A DNA stretch of 34,594 nt from Armatimonadota bacterium (GTDB taxonomy: Bacteria > Armatimonadota > Hebobacteria > CAIYQO01): NCBI GenBank assembly GCA_029553475.1, contig JAKPKV010000062.1:1-34594 (forward strand), written 5' to 3'. Of the stretch, positions 26,059 to 34,292 are shown one piece after another (position 1 is the first letter of the stretch; each line of letters opens with the position of its first letter). The position numbers were made by a program, and so were the translations under genes. The notes under the pieces are model-generated. The model was given only the letters and a program-made list of their open reading frames with translations, did not search any database and was not told where the DNA came from.

Positions 26059-27120
26059 TTACGGCGTCGGCCGCCGCGGCGCCACCGGCTGGGGGGCAGC
26101 TGACGCGCCGTCTACCCTTTCCACCGTGAACCCCGTCGCCGGGATGATGGTCAGCGCGCAGGCGGTTTGGGTGGGGGCATCGAGGCCGACGCGCGATGCG
26201 TCGGCGAGGATGCGGGCGTAGCGCTCGCGGGCGCGGGCGCGGGCGCGGGCCGCGGTGAAGGCCAGGCAGCCGGGGGCGATGATCTCGGCCAGCCGCTCGG
26301 CGGTGAGACAGACGGCGGGGCGCGAGGCGTCGGCGGCCATCCAGCGGCGGCCCAGGCGCTGGGCGACGGCGGCGGTGGTGCCGCAGCCACAGCAGAAGTC
26401 GCCCACGACATCGCCGGGGTCGGTCAGCGGCAGCAGCAGGCGGGTGAGCAGCGCTTCCGGCTTCTGCGTGGGATAGCCCAGCGCTTCCTCAGCCCACGGC
26501 AGCAGCGCGTGATGCTCCCACACGTCGTCCGGCAGTTTGCCGCGCGCGTAGTCGCGCGCGGAGCCGTCGGCGCGCGGCTGGCCGTCCGTCCACTTGTAGG
26601 GGGTGCGCACGCGGTCGGCGTGGAATGTCCACGCGTCCGACTTCGTGTAGAAGAGGATGGAATCGTGCTTGCGGGCGAAGCGCCGCTTCGACGCGCCGCC
26701 GCCGGAGTAGTACCAGATGAATTCGTTCTGGAACCGGCGCATGCCGAAGAGGCGGTCGAGCAGCACCTTCACGTAATGCACGGCATGCCAGTCCAGGTGC
26801 ACGAGCAGCGCGCCGGACGGCTTCAGCAGCCGGCGCATCTCCGCCAGCCGTTCACCAAGCCAGGCCAGGTAGGCGGCGAGGCCGTCCGCCCAGTCGTCGG
26901 GATAGGAGGGCAGCGCGCCGGGCGCGTCCTGGCTGGCATGCCGGTGTTTGCCGGTGAAGAAGGGGGGGTCGAGGTAGAGGAGGTCGAACGTTTCGTCGGG
27001 CAGCGCGCGCATGGCAGGCAGGCAGTCGCCAAAGAGTATCCGGTTGCGGCCATCCGGAAACGCGGGGGTGGGCTCCCCCGCCGGGCCGATTGCCTGCAGG
27101 ATGGTGCTGCGCGCGGACAT
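26059..27120 (-). CDS. Orphan beta-class DNA (N4-cytosine or N6-adenine) methyltransferase
   Basis: The 353-aa enzyme has catalytic motif IV as DPPF (residues 51-54) near the N terminus and the AdoMet-binding motif I (DFCCGCGTTAAVAQRLG) near the C terminus, the beta-class order. Further landmarks are LLYLDPPFFTGKHRH, LLVHLDWHAVHYVK, NEFIWYYSGG, and GYPTQKPEALLTRLL before motif I. No restriction nuclease is adjacent, so it is probably a solitary methyltransferase with a regulatory or epigenetic role, or a relic of a restriction system. ATG 27120 is chosen (AGGGG just upstream, weak); the frame opens at 27168. A tiny membrane ORF starts 156 bases upstream and may share its transcript. Confidence 0.9.
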   Translation of the reverse strand: MSARSTILQAIGPAGEPTPAFPDGRNRILFGDCLPAMRALPDETFDLLYLDPPFFTGKHRHASQDAPGALPSYPDDWADGLAAYLAWLGERLAEMRRLLKPSGALLVHLDWHAVHYVKVLLDRLFGMRRFQNEFIWYYSGGGASKRRFARKHDSILFYTKSDAWTFHADRVRTPYKWTDGQPRADGSARDYARGKLPDDVWEHHALLPWAEEALGYPTQKPEALLTRLLLPLTDPGDVVGDFCCGCGTTAAVAQRLGRRWMAADASRPAVCLTAERLAEIIAPGCLAFTAARARARARERYARILADASRVGLDAPTQTACALTIIPATGFTVERVDGASAAPQPVAPRRPTP

Positions 27121-27177
27121 GCCCCTATTCTTGGCCGCCGGGCGGCGAATTCCTCCCGCGCGGCGCACGATCTCCCG

Positions 27178-27276
27178 TCACGGGATGCTCACGAAGCTGT
27201 CGCCGTAGAGCAGCAGCATCGTCGCCACGAAGGACAATACCATCATCACCGTCGTTCTGGCCGTGACGGCTATCAT
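27178..27276 (-). CDS. Small predicted membrane protein, 32 aa
   Basis: ATG 27276 is preceded by a strong GAGGAGG ribosome-binding site six bases away. The frame encodes 32 residues: MIAVTART, then a hydrophobic helix TVMMVLSFVATMLLLYG and a short polar tail ending FVSIP. This is typical of single-span small membrane proteins. It resembles no family I can name. It lies 57 bases before the methyltransferase start on the same strand. The 19 bases spanning its ribosome-binding site and start codon are identical to those of the beta-helix gene starting at 2984. Confidence 0.5.
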   Translation of the reverse strand: MIAVTARTTVMMVLSFVATMLLLYGDSFVSIP

Positions 27277-27406
27277 CGTCGCCTCCTCACCCTGCTACCG
27301 CTTCCGCGGGCCCGCCTGGCGTTCGCTTGCTACGCTCAGTATTCCATGCTGTGCGGCAATCGTACCATACGCGGCAGTGAGCGGGGGGCGAAGAGGCGAC
27401 CGGCGG

Positions 27407-28729
27407 CTATTGCTTCGGGGAGAGCGTGGCGACCCCGCCATCCAGGGCGGCGCGGGCGTTGCGCGCGGCGGCGTAGGCCTGCAGGGCGTCGAGGGTGAAG
27501 GCGGACAGGGCGGCCTCGCCGTTCACCAGCGCATGCGGGGCGAGCAACGCGTAGCCGCTGGCATCGGTCCACCCGCGCAGGGCTTCCAGCGCGGGCAGGG
27601 GCCGGCCGGCGGGGGCGGGCGCGCCGGGCGTTTTCGCCTGGGCGCGGTCCGGCGTCAGCAGGTAGTAATCGGCGGTGGCCGCGCCGGTGGTCAGCGCGAG
27701 CCGATACGTCGCGCCGGCGGTGGTTTCCAGCGTGATGACCGTCTCCGGCGGCGTCACGTCGTAGCGGCGCTCCGTCTTGCCGGCGGTGACGCGCAGCGAG
27801 CCGGCTTCCGCGGCCGCCATGCGCAACTGCAACTGCGCGCCGTTGACGATGGCGGCGCGCAGCGGGAGCGGCGCGGCCTGGGCATCGGCGGTGGGCGTCT
27901 CGGTGAGCCTCACCGCCGCCGGCGGACTGAGCGCGGATTTTTGCAGCATGCTCGTCGTCGGCGCGGCGTTCGCCGGCGCTTCCGCCGCGGAGGTGCGAAA
28001 GGTGCCGGGCTGCAGCTCCCCTGTGTCGGTCAGCGCGCCGGCGTCGTCCGCCGGCGCCGTCGCCACGGATCCCTTCGCCATCATCGTGCCATCCGCTGCC
28101 GCCGATGCGTCCAACGGCACTGCCGACGAGGCGATGTCCCCGTCATCGGCCGCCACCGCGGCGCCCGCGGCGCGGGGAGCGCCGGATTCCCGCGTGATGA
28201 CCGACGTGGGCGCGGGCGGCGCGGCGGGCTTCACCTTGCCGCCGCCCGCGAAGGGGTCCGTGGCGATGGTGACCAGCGGCCGGCCAGTCGCGGGAGCGGG
28301 CGGCGCGGGCTTGGTCAGCGTCTTCTCGCCCGCATCGCGCGCAGCGTCCGGCAGGAGCTCCCGCCGCGTATCGCCCGTGACCGGGGCCGGGGCATCGGGC
28401 GCCTTGGCCATCTCCGCCCCGCGCTGCCAGATCGGCGCCGCCAGGGCCACGGCGATGGCGGCGGCCAGCGCGCCGGCGGTGGCCCAGGCCGGCCATAGCG
28501 GGCGCGGCGCCCGGCGCGTCAGCCGTTCGCGCACGGCCGCCGCCATATTGTCCGGCGCCGCCGGCGCGGGCACGGCGCGCAGCGCGTCCACCAGCGTCCG
28601 CATCTGATCCAGCCCGGCGGCGCAGCGGGGGCATGCGCCCAGGTGCGCGTCCACCCGCCGGCGGGCCTCCTCCGGCAGGCTGCCTTCCAGGTACGCGGTA
28701 TACCACTCGTCAACGTGACGGCGTGTCAT
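27407..28729 (-). CDS. Zinc-finger anti-sigma factor with long Ala/Pro-rich periplasmic region
   Basis: The 440-aa protein has an N-terminal anti-sigma zinc finger (YLEGSLPEEARRRVDAHLGACPRC; His29, Cys33, Cys36 form H-x3-C-x2-C). A transmembrane helix follows at about residues 85-103 (WATAGALAAAIAVALAAPIW), then a long exported part. The first 200 exported residues are low-complexity Ala/Pro/Thr. The C-terminal 130 are more structured (VTAGKTERRYDVTPPETVITL, TYRLALTTGAATADYYLL). Anti-sigma factors of this class hold an ECF sigma factor at the membrane until an envelope signal triggers release. It lies 141 bases after the sigma gene. ATG 28729 gives the cleanest family start, though its ribosome-binding site is weak; 28750 is the alternative. 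Confidence 0.88.
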   Translation of the reverse strand: MTRRHVDEWYTAYLEGSLPEEARRRVDAHLGACPRCAAGLDQMRTLVDALRAVPAPAAPDNMAAAVRERLTRRAPRPLWPAWATAGALAAAIAVALAAPIWQRGAEMAKAPDAPAPVTGDTRRELLPDAARDAGEKTLTKPAPPAPATGRPLVTIATDPFAGGGKVKPAAPPAPTSVITRESGAPRAAGAAVAADDGDIASSAVPLDASAAADGTMMAKGSVATAPADDAGALTDTGELQPGTFRTSAAEAPANAAPTTSMLQKSALSPPAAVRLTETPTADAQAAPLPLRAAIVNGAQLQLRMAAAEAGSLRVTAGKTERRYDVTPPETVITLETTAGATYRLALTTGAATADYYLLTPDRAQAKTPGAPAPAGRPLPALEALRGWTDASGYALLAPHALVNGEAALSAFTLDALQAYAAARNARAALDGGVATLSPKQ

Positions 28730-28775
28730 GTCTCTCGTTTCACTCACCATGTCGTCCACGGGCATGACGTCCCGT

Positions 28776-28819
28776 GCCGGGATGGTCCGGTCGGCTTTCC
28801 CCGACTCGACCATCCCGGC
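28776..28819. repeat. 12-bp inverted repeat between sigma and anti-sigma genes
   Basis: GCCGGGATGGTC (28776-28787) and GACCATCCCGGC (28808-28819) pair perfectly around 20 bases. It could tune anti-sigma expression relative to sigma. A similar CCGGGATGGTC word occurs in the element at 12317. Confidence 0.55.
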
Positions 28820-28870
28820 CCGCGGAGGCGGCGTTCGCCGCCCCGGCTCCGGCGGGCAATCCGGAAATCC

Positions 28871-29475
28871 TCAGCTAGTGGGACCGCCCCCGGTGGGGAA
28901 AAGTTCCCGGCAGTCCTCTAATTTTTCGCGCAGCAGGTTGCGGGCGCGGTTCAGGCGCGATTTGACCGTGCCGACGCGCTGCTTCAGGATGTCGGCGATC
29001 TCCTGGTAACTGAACCCCTGCAGGTCGTAGAGCACCAGCACCGCGCGAAAATGCTCGGGCAGCGTCGTGATGGCGGCCTGCACCGCCCGCCGGCGCTCCA
29101 GTCGCAGCGCGGCGTCCTCCGGGCTCTCGCCGCCGGCCAGCGTCTCGGCGCGCGCGTCGCCCTCCTCGTGCTCCAGGTCGGTGAAGGTGGCGGGGCGGCG
29201 CCGGCGACGTTTCAATTCATCGTAGCAGACGTTGGTGACGATGCGGTAGAGCCAGGTGGAGAAGGCGGCCTCGCCCTTGTAGCGGGGCAGGGCGTGATAG
29301 ACGCGCACGAAGGCTTCCTGCGCGATGTCCTGGGCGTCTTCGCTGTTGCCGACCATCCGGTAGGCCAGGGCGTAGACGCGCGGGGTGTACTGCTCGACCA
29401 GGCAGTCGAACGCGGCCGCGTCGCCCTGCGCGGCGCGGCGGATGAGCGCGTCTTCATGCTGGACCGAGTGGGCCA
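28871..29475 (-). CDS. ECF-type RNA polymerase sigma factor
   Basis: The 201-aa protein has sigma region 2 (FDCLVEQYTPRVYALAYRMV, then DAQDIAQEAFVRVYHALPRY and FSTWLYRIVTNVCYDELKRRRR) and region 4 (TTLPEHFRAVLVLYDLQGFS, then YQEIADILKQRVGTVKSRLNRAR, a helix-turn-helix). It belongs near the RpoE/SigW groups. The partner anti-sigma gene follows, so the sigma is presumably released in response to envelope stress. ATG 29475 is chosen; GTG 29484 is an alternative, and neither has a clear ribosome-binding site. Two GGAAC words upstream (minus strand, complementing 29512-29516 and 29531-29535) resemble ECF -35 elements and may allow autoregulation, but no matching -10 was pinned down. Confidence 0.95.
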
Positions 29476-30050
29476 TTGAGGCCACGGATCGTCACCGTCC
29501 CCTGATCCTGTGTTCCGCGCCGGCGGAGAAGTTCCTGTTTTGCGCGCGGACCACGGGCAGGATACCCGGAAATGGGGCATGGCGTATCCCCGTCTTGCTG
29601 CCCCCGTGCGCCGCGTTATCGGTTTGGTCGCGGTATATAGGGGAAGGGGCTGGGGGAAGCCGTCCCCCGGATTCACATCCGGGGCTGGAGCCACGAAGTC
29701 CACCGTCGTGGATTGGCCGGATCGGGCCGACGGACCGGATACCGAGCAACGCGGGAGGAATGTGGCAAAGAGCATTACGCCGCCCACCACTGGGGCCGCG
29801 GAGTTGTACTCCGCACGAGTTTGCATTCTCTTTGTTCAACGAAAGGGTGAGGTCACTCGTGCGGAGTACAACTCCGCGGCCCCAGTTTGGGCGGCGTACA
29901 ACGAACCAGGAACAAGGAACAATGTTCCCAGGCGGACGATGGGGGCCGTGTTCGCGCGGATGCCGCGGGGGGAAGCGGCGCAGAACTCCGCTTCCCCCCT
30001 GCTTTTCTCTTCCCCTCGGCGGCGTGCGCGGCCGCCGGGGGGAGGGGGCG
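29476..30050. other. Gene-free stretch rich in hairpins
   Basis: No gene is supported. It holds possible ECF -35 words near 29512-29535, a hairpin CCCCGGAT-TCAC-ATCCGGGG (29676-29695 region), a CCACGA/TCGTGG hairpin directly after it, and the large palindrome at 29776-29899. A purine- and C-rich tract lies at 29975-30050. Confidence 0.6.
29776..29899. repeat. Palindromic repeat, ACTCGTGCGGAGT family, complete copy
   Basis: Perfect 32-bp arms (29789-29820 and 29855-29886) surround a 34-base loop. With one single-base gap the pairing extends outward through a TACGCCGCCCA word on each side, to roughly 45 bp. A half copy lies at 3257-3285. There is no coding potential and no T-run. Confidence 0.85.
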
Positions 30051-30692
30051 TCAGCGGTAGGGGCCGTTGAACACCAGGTGGACCGTGAAGCCGGTGCCGC
30101 TGCCGTCATTCGGGAAGATGAGGCCGCCGAGCAGGCCCACGCGGTCGGTGAACTGGTAGTTGACGCCGGCGGAGGCGCTGTTTTCGTCCCCGGCGGTGTA
30201 GTCCGCCATCAGCGTCCAGCGGGCGCCGAGGGGGGCATCAATGCCGACGAAGGGGCGGGTGTTGCCCTCGGCGCGCTGGACCCCCAGATGGCCGCGGCAG
30301 GCGGTGAAATCCCGCGTGCCGACCAGGTAGGGGACGGCGGTGAGCCCGTTGCCGATATTCTGCACCCCGGCGGCCAGCGCCAGGGCGCCGTCCCCGCCGG
30401 TGGCGAAGACGTATTTGCCATTGAACAGCACGCGGGGATCTGCGCCCTTGCTGAGGTCGAAATCCACGCCGACTTCCACGCGGTCGCCGAGGCCGATTTC
30501 GGTGTTCAGGATGTGGGTGTCGCTCTCGAACGGCGACGTCGGGCCATCGGCCTGGAGCTCGATGCCGTATTGCCCGGCGCCGACGGTGTCGGCGGTGGGA
30601 ATGACGGTGAGGCCGCTGTAGCAGGCCAGGCCGGGGACGGCTGCCGCGAGCAGGCAGGCCAGCGCGGGCAGCAGGTGACGACAACATTTCAT
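30051..30692 (-). CDS. Predicted outer-membrane beta-barrel protein
   Basis: The 213-aa protein has a signal peptide (LLPALACLLAAAVPGLA, cleavage before CYSG). Then come alternating amphipathic strands: SGLTVIPTADTVGAGQYGIE, THILNTEIGLGDRVEVGVDF, ARWTLMADYTAGDENSASAGV, VGLLGGLIFPNDGSGTGFTV. The opening G-L-x-x-I-P-T-A-D recalls YjbH-type barrel proteins. It could be an outer-membrane protein of unknown role. Start 30692 is firm: AAAGGAG lies six bases upstream. A Cys at the predicted cleavage point raises the option of a lipoprotein, but the residues before it do not make a good lipobox. Confidence 0.7.
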   Translation of the reverse strand: MKCCRHLLPALACLLAAAVPGLACYSGLTVIPTADTVGAGQYGIELQADGPTSPFESDTHILNTEIGLGDRVEVGVDFDLSKGADPRVLFNGKYVFATGGDGALALAAGVQNIGNGLTAVPYLVGTRDFTACRGHLGVQRAEGNTRPFVGIDAPLGARWTLMADYTAGDENSASAGVNYQFTDRVGLLGGLIFPNDGSGTGFTVHLVFNGPYR

Positions 30693-30719
30693 GGGGTACT
30701 CCTTTGTTGCGGTGTCGTG

Positions 30720-30824
30720 TTGTGACGGCGAGGCAGCCTGTGGTAGAATCCCATTGCCGGCGTGATTCACGCACGCTGCCCCCGGCCCTCGATGTTGGCG
30801 CATGGAGGGCCGGTTTATGTTTTT
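30720..30824 (+). ncRNA. Candidate small RNA unit (promoter plus terminator)
   Basis: A plus-strand promoter, TTGTGA (30720-30725), an 18-base spacer and extended -10 TGG-TAGAAT (30741-30749), is followed about 33 bases later by a GC-rich stem (30782-30789 against 30806-30813) and TTTATGTTTTT to 30824. No plus-strand gene follows; both neighbours are on the minus strand. The predicted RNA is about 69 nt, starting near 30756. No known RNA family was recognised. Confidence 0.45.
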
Positions 30825-30848
30825 CGCGTCATCGCCTCCCGGCGACGA

Positions 30849-31007
30849 TCAGTCCGGTTGACGACCGTTATCCGTCTGCTCGTGGCAGCGGCACTCGGTG
30901 CAGCCGGTGCATTTCTCCTCCTTGCCGACGATGATCCGGTAGAACGCCCGCCCGGCGAACACCGCGGCAGCGCCGACGAGCAGGATGACGATGAGGGTTT
31001 CCCACAT
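30849..31007 (-). CDS. FeoB-associated Cys-rich membrane protein
   Basis: The 52-aa protein starts with MWETLIVILLVGAAAVFAGR, a single transmembrane helix. It then has a cytoplasmic or periplasmic tail with KCTGCTECRCHE, a C-x2-C-x2-C-x-C cluster. This is the hallmark of the FeoB_associated family, which accompanies FeoB in many anaerobes and is thought to help ferrous iron transport. ATG 31007 is preceded by AAGGAGGT. It lies 11 bases after feoB and is the last gene of the feo operon. Confidence 0.92.
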   Translation of the reverse strand: MWETLIVILLVGAAAVFAGRAFYRIIVGKEEKCTGCTECRCHEQTDNGRQPD

Positions 31008-31018
31008 GGATGACCTCC

Positions 31019-33175
31019 TTACGCGCCCCCCAGGGGCAGGCGGCTGCCGATCTGATAGACGATGAGCGTCACCAGGTAGGCCAATGCGGTGAGTCCGGCG
31101 AATTGCAGCAGCGCCCAGCGCCAGGAGTTGCTCTCGCGCTTCGTGACGGCCACCGTCGCCATGCACGGCGCGGTAATCAGGCAAAACAGCATGATGCAGT
31201 AGGCGACCAGCGGCGAATACTGCTTCCGCAATTGCGCCCGCAGCGAGTCGGACGACTCGTCCGCTTCGCCCACGGCGAAGACGATGCCGAGCTGCGCCAC
31301 GAACACCTCCTTGGCCGCCACCGCGCCGATGAGCGCCGTGCCGATGCGCCAGTCAAACCCCAGCGGGCGCAAGGCCGGCTCCATCGCGTGGCCGATGCGC
31401 CCGGCCGCGGTGTAGGCGAGCGTCTCCGCCTGCTCGGCTTCTTCGAGCTCCTGCAGCCGCTGGTCGAGGGCCTCCTGATCCTGCGCGAGCTGCTGCTGCG
31501 CCTGCTGGGTCAGCGCCGGGTAATCCTGCGCGAACACCGTTTTTTTCGGGAAACTGGTGAGCACCCAGAGGAGCACGGAGATGCCGAGAATGATGGTGCC
31601 CGCTTTGCGCAGGTACAGCCACCCGCGCTCCCACATGTGCAGCAGGATGCTTTTCACGGTGGGGAGGCGGTAGGGCGGCAATTCCATCACGAAGGGGGCG
31701 GTCTCGCCTTTCAACAGGGTGATGCTCATCAGCTTGGCGCTGCCGATCGCCAGCAGGATGCCCAGGATGTACAGCGACCAGAGCACCGGCGCCTGCAGCG
31801 CGTGCGGAAAGAAGGCGGGGATGAGCAGCACGTAAATCGGCAGGCGCGCGCCGCAGCTCACCAGCGGCACCACCAGCATGGTGAGCAGGCGATCGCGCCG
31901 GTTCTCCATGGTGCGGGTGGCCATGATGGCGGGCACCGAACAGCCGAAGCCGATGATGAACGGGATGAAGCTCTTGCCGTGCAGCCCGAACTTGTGCATC
32001 AGCCGGTCCATGATGAAGGCCGCGCGCGCCATGTAGCCGGTGTCTTCCAGCAGGGCGATGGCCAGAAACAGCAGCAGGATATTCGGCAGAAAGACCAGCA
32101 CGCCGCCGACGCCGGCGATGATGCCGTCAACCAGCAGGGATTGCAAAAGACTTTCCGAGCCGCTCGGCCACCACCCCGTTACCGTCGAGCCTAACCACCC
32201 GAAAAAGCCGTCAATCCAATCCATCGGCGGCGTGCCCAGCGTGAAGGTGAGCTGGAACACGAGATACATCAGGCCGAGGAAGAGCGGCATCCCCAGCCAG
32301 CGATGCGTGACGAGGGCGTCAATGCGGTCGGAGAGGTGGCGTTTCGGCTCCGGCGTGCTCCGCACGGCATCGCGGCAGAGCTCGGCAATCGCGCGGTAGC
32401 GGCGGTCCGCGATGGCGATCTCCGGGGGATTGTGCAGGGCCTCCTCGATGCGGGCGCTGCTCCGGTCTACCTGCGCTGACACGCGGGGCGCGCTGATGCC
32501 GGCGGCAACCGCCTCATCGCCTTCGAGCAGCTTGATCGCGCGCCAGCGGGCGTCTCCGTGTTGCGCGTCGCCGTCCTGCGCGAGGAGCGCGGCCAGCGCG
32601 GCGATTTCCTCTTCCACCTCCTGGCCGTAGGTGATGGGCGCGGGCGCCGGCGGCGCGTGCCCCTGGGCGACCGCGACGACCGCGTCGAGCAAGGCGCGGG
32701 TGCCTTCGTTGCGCGTGCTGACGAGCGGCACCACGGGCGCGCCGAGGAGCCGAGAGAGTCGTGCGGCATCAATCTGGATGCCGCGACGCTGCGCCACGTC
32801 GCTCATGTTCAGGGCGAGCACCAGCGGCTGGCCGAGTTCGATGAGCTGCAGCGTCAGATAGAGGTTGCGCTCCAGGTTGGACGCGTCGAGGATATTGACG
32901 ACCACCTGCGGGCGCTCCTCGATGAGGTAATTCCGCGCCACCAGCTCGTCCACGGCCGCGGCGGTCAGGCTGTAGACGCCCGGCAGGTCCACGACGTGGA
33001 TCTCGGTGCCGGCGTGCCGGCAGCGCCCCTCTTTCTTCTCCACCGTCACGCCGGGATAATTTCCCACGTGCTGGCGCGCGCCGGTCAGGTTATTGAACAG
33101 GGTCGTTTTCCCGGTGTTCGGGTTGCCGGCCAGCGCGATGGTGATCGTCTTGGCCGGGGTTGCGACGGATGTCAT
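31019..33175 (-). CDS. feoB: Ferrous iron transporter FeoB
   Basis: FeoB imports Fe(II) across the inner membrane. The 718-aa protein has an N-terminal G domain: G1 GNPNTGKTT (17-25), the switch NYPGVT, G3 DLPGVYSL and G4 ALNMSDVA. A helical guanine-dissociation-inhibitor region follows to about residue 270. The membrane part has two Gate motifs, with [22 protein letters not shown] in the first. A Gln/Glu-rich helix (residues about 545-575, [20 protein letters not shown]) sits between the Gates. Residue lengths fit the family. ATG 33175 has an AAAGGAG some ten bases upstream. It is preceded by feoA with a separate promoter and iron-box-like sequence between them. Confidence 0.97.
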   Translation of the reverse strand: MTSVATPAKTITIALAGNPNTGKTTLFNNLTGARQHVGNYPGVTVEKKEGRCRHAGTEIHVVDLPGVYSLTAAAVDELVARNYLIEERPQVVVNILDASNLERNLYLTLQLIELGQPLVLALNMSDVAQRRGIQIDAARLSRLLGAPVVPLVSTRNEGTRALLDAVVAVAQGHAPPAPAPITYGQEVEEEIAALAALLAQDGDAQHGDARWRAIKLLEGDEAVAAGISAPRVSAQVDRSSARIEEALHNPPEIAIADRRYRAIAELCRDAVRSTPEPKRHLSDRIDALVTHRWLGMPLFLGLMYLVFQLTFTLGTPPMDWIDGFFGWLGSTVTGWWPSGSESLLQSLLVDGIIAGVGGVLVFLPNILLLFLAIALLEDTGYMARAAFIMDRLMHKFGLHGKSFIPFIIGFGCSVPAIMATRTMENRRDRLLTMLVVPLVSCGARLPIYVLLIPAFFPHALQAPVLWSLYILGILLAIGSAKLMSITLLKGETAPFVMELPPYRLPTVKSILLHMWERGWLYLRKAGTIILGISVLLWVLTSFPKKTVFAQDYPALTQQAQQQLAQDQEALDQRLQELEEAEQAETLAYTAAGRIGHAMEPALRPLGFDWRIGTALIGAVAAKEVFVAQLGIVFAVGEADESSDSLRAQLRKQYSPLVAYCIMLFCLITAPCMATVAVTKRESNSWRWALLQFAGLTALAYLVTLIVYQIGSRLPLGGA

Positions 33176-33219
33176 CGTTTCCAGGCTCCTTTGGGTGAGG
33201 TTCTTCGCGTGGACATACT

Positions 33220-33248
33220 TATATAGCCTCGCCTAACTTCCGGGGCAA
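33220..33248 (-). promoter_or_regulatory. feoB promoter with DtxR-like half sites
   Basis: On the minus strand TTGCCC (complement of 33243-33248), 17 bases and TATATA (33220-33225) form a promoter. Its spacer contains TTAGGCGAGGCTA, which resembles the TTAGG-N5-CTAA type of DtxR/IdeR boxes imperfectly. Confidence 0.5.
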
Positions 33249-33254
33249 AAAAAA

Positions 33255-33506
33255 TTACCCCACGAGAATGCGGTGCGCCATGCCGCGGTCCAGCGCCAAC
33301 CGGCTCTCCTTCACGGCGATGATGCACGGGCCGCCGAGCGACGCGCTGATGACCGTCAGCTCCACGCCGGGGTAGACGCCCAGGGCGGCCAGGCGCGTCC
33401 GCAGCTCGCTGCCGCCGCGGATGTCATGCACGGTCACCGGGCGGTCAGTGGGCGCCAGCAGCAGCGGCAGGCCGCTGCCGGATCGTGGCGGCAGAATGGG
33501 AGTCAT
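33255..33506 (-). CDS. feoA: FeoA-domain protein
   Basis: FeoA is a small SH3-like cytoplasmic partner of FeoB. The 83-aa protein shows DRPVTVHDIRGGSELRTRL, ALGVYPGVELTVIS, and GGPCIIAVKESRLALDRGMA, the usual FeoA pattern (L-x-x-L-G-x-x-P-G). It overlaps the upstream regulator's stop by four bases (ATGA), so the two are coupled. A run of eight Ts follows its stop codon directly, but without a clear stem. Confidence 0.93.
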   Translation of the reverse strand: MTPILPPRSGSGLPLLLAPTDRPVTVHDIRGGSELRTRLAALGVYPGVELTVISASLGGPCIIAVKESRLALDRGMAHRILVG

Positions 33507-34255
33507 GCGCGCGGCTCCACGGCGATGCAGGCGGTCTCCTCCCGTCGCAGCGACAGGTGGTACCCTTTCACTTTCACGTCAATCGGATCCCCCAGCGGGG
33601 CCACGCGTTCGACTTCGACCAGCGTGCCGGGGGTGAGCCCCATGTCGAGCATGCGGCGACGCAAGCTCCCTTGGGCGGTGATGGTGGTGATGGCGCCTTT
33701 TTGCCCCGGCTGCAGGGTGGTCAAGGTGACAGGCATCGGTGACGGTGCTCCTTCGGTCGTGGATGTGCTGGCGACGGCGTCCAGGCACTGCCGGATGCAC
33801 GCCGCGCACGCGCCGATCTCCCCGGACTCGCACAGGGAGGCGAACCCGCGGATCCATTGATGGCCGCCGCGCGGGCAGCGTTTGATGAACTCGACAAAGC
33901 CTACCAGCCGCTCCAGGATCGGGCCACGGATGACGTGCTCCAACTGGCAGGCGGTCGCCTCGGCGGTCGGCGCGTCCAGCAGCAGCACGTCGGCGCAGAA
34001 TTCGCGCAGCGCTTCATGGCGCTTCACGACGCTCTCTGCCAGCTCCCGGCCCGCGGCCGTCAAGGTGATCACATCGTAGGGGGCGTAATTGACGAGGCCT
34101 TTTTCGGACAGCAGGCGCAGCGCGCCCGTCACCGACGGGCCCGTCACCGTCAGGTGCGCGGCGATGTCTTTGCTGCGCGCCGCCCCCTTGCTGGCGGCGA
34201 TGAGGAAGATGGCTTCCAAATAGTCTTCTAAGCTGGCGCTTAACGCCTCGGTCAC
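33503..34255 (-). CDS. DtxR-family metalloregulator fused to FeoA, with a Cys cluster
   Basis: The 250-aa protein has a winged helix-turn-helix (about residues 10-65, ARSKDIAAHLTVTGPSVTGA), then a dimerisation/metal-binding domain with His80-Glu81 and ACQLEHVI (Cys103, Glu106, His107). A five-Cys linker follows (Cys127, 142, 150, 153, 157). It ends in a FeoA/SH3 domain (176-247, LRRRMLDMGLTPGTLVEVER). DtxR-family proteins repress iron-uptake genes when Fe(II) or Mn(II) is bound. The Cys pattern C-x14-C-x7-C-x2-C-x3-C suggests a bound Zn or Fe-S cluster. GTG 34255 has AGAGGA seven bases upstream. It heads the feo operon and its promoter carries a clear palindrome. Confidence 0.92.
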   Translation of the reverse strand: MTEALSASLEDYLEAIFLIAASKGAARSKDIAAHLTVTGPSVTGALRLLSEKGLVNYAPYDVITLTAAGRELAESVVKRHEALREFCADVLLLDAPTAEATACQLEHVIRGPILERLVGFVEFIKRCPRGGHQWIRGFASLCESGEIGACAACIRQCLDAVASTSTTEGAPSPMPVTLTTLQPGQKGAITTITAQGSLRRRMLDMGLTPGTLVEVERVAPLGDPIDVKVKGYHLSLRREETACIAVEPRA

Positions 34256-34292
34256 GATGATGTCCTCTGAAAATTCGCCCTGGTGAAGCGCA

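Noticed and set aside
29510-30070. A 186-aa plus-strand frame across the hairpin-rich gap
   Set aside because: It runs through a perfect palindrome and lacks any recognisable domain or ribosome-binding site.
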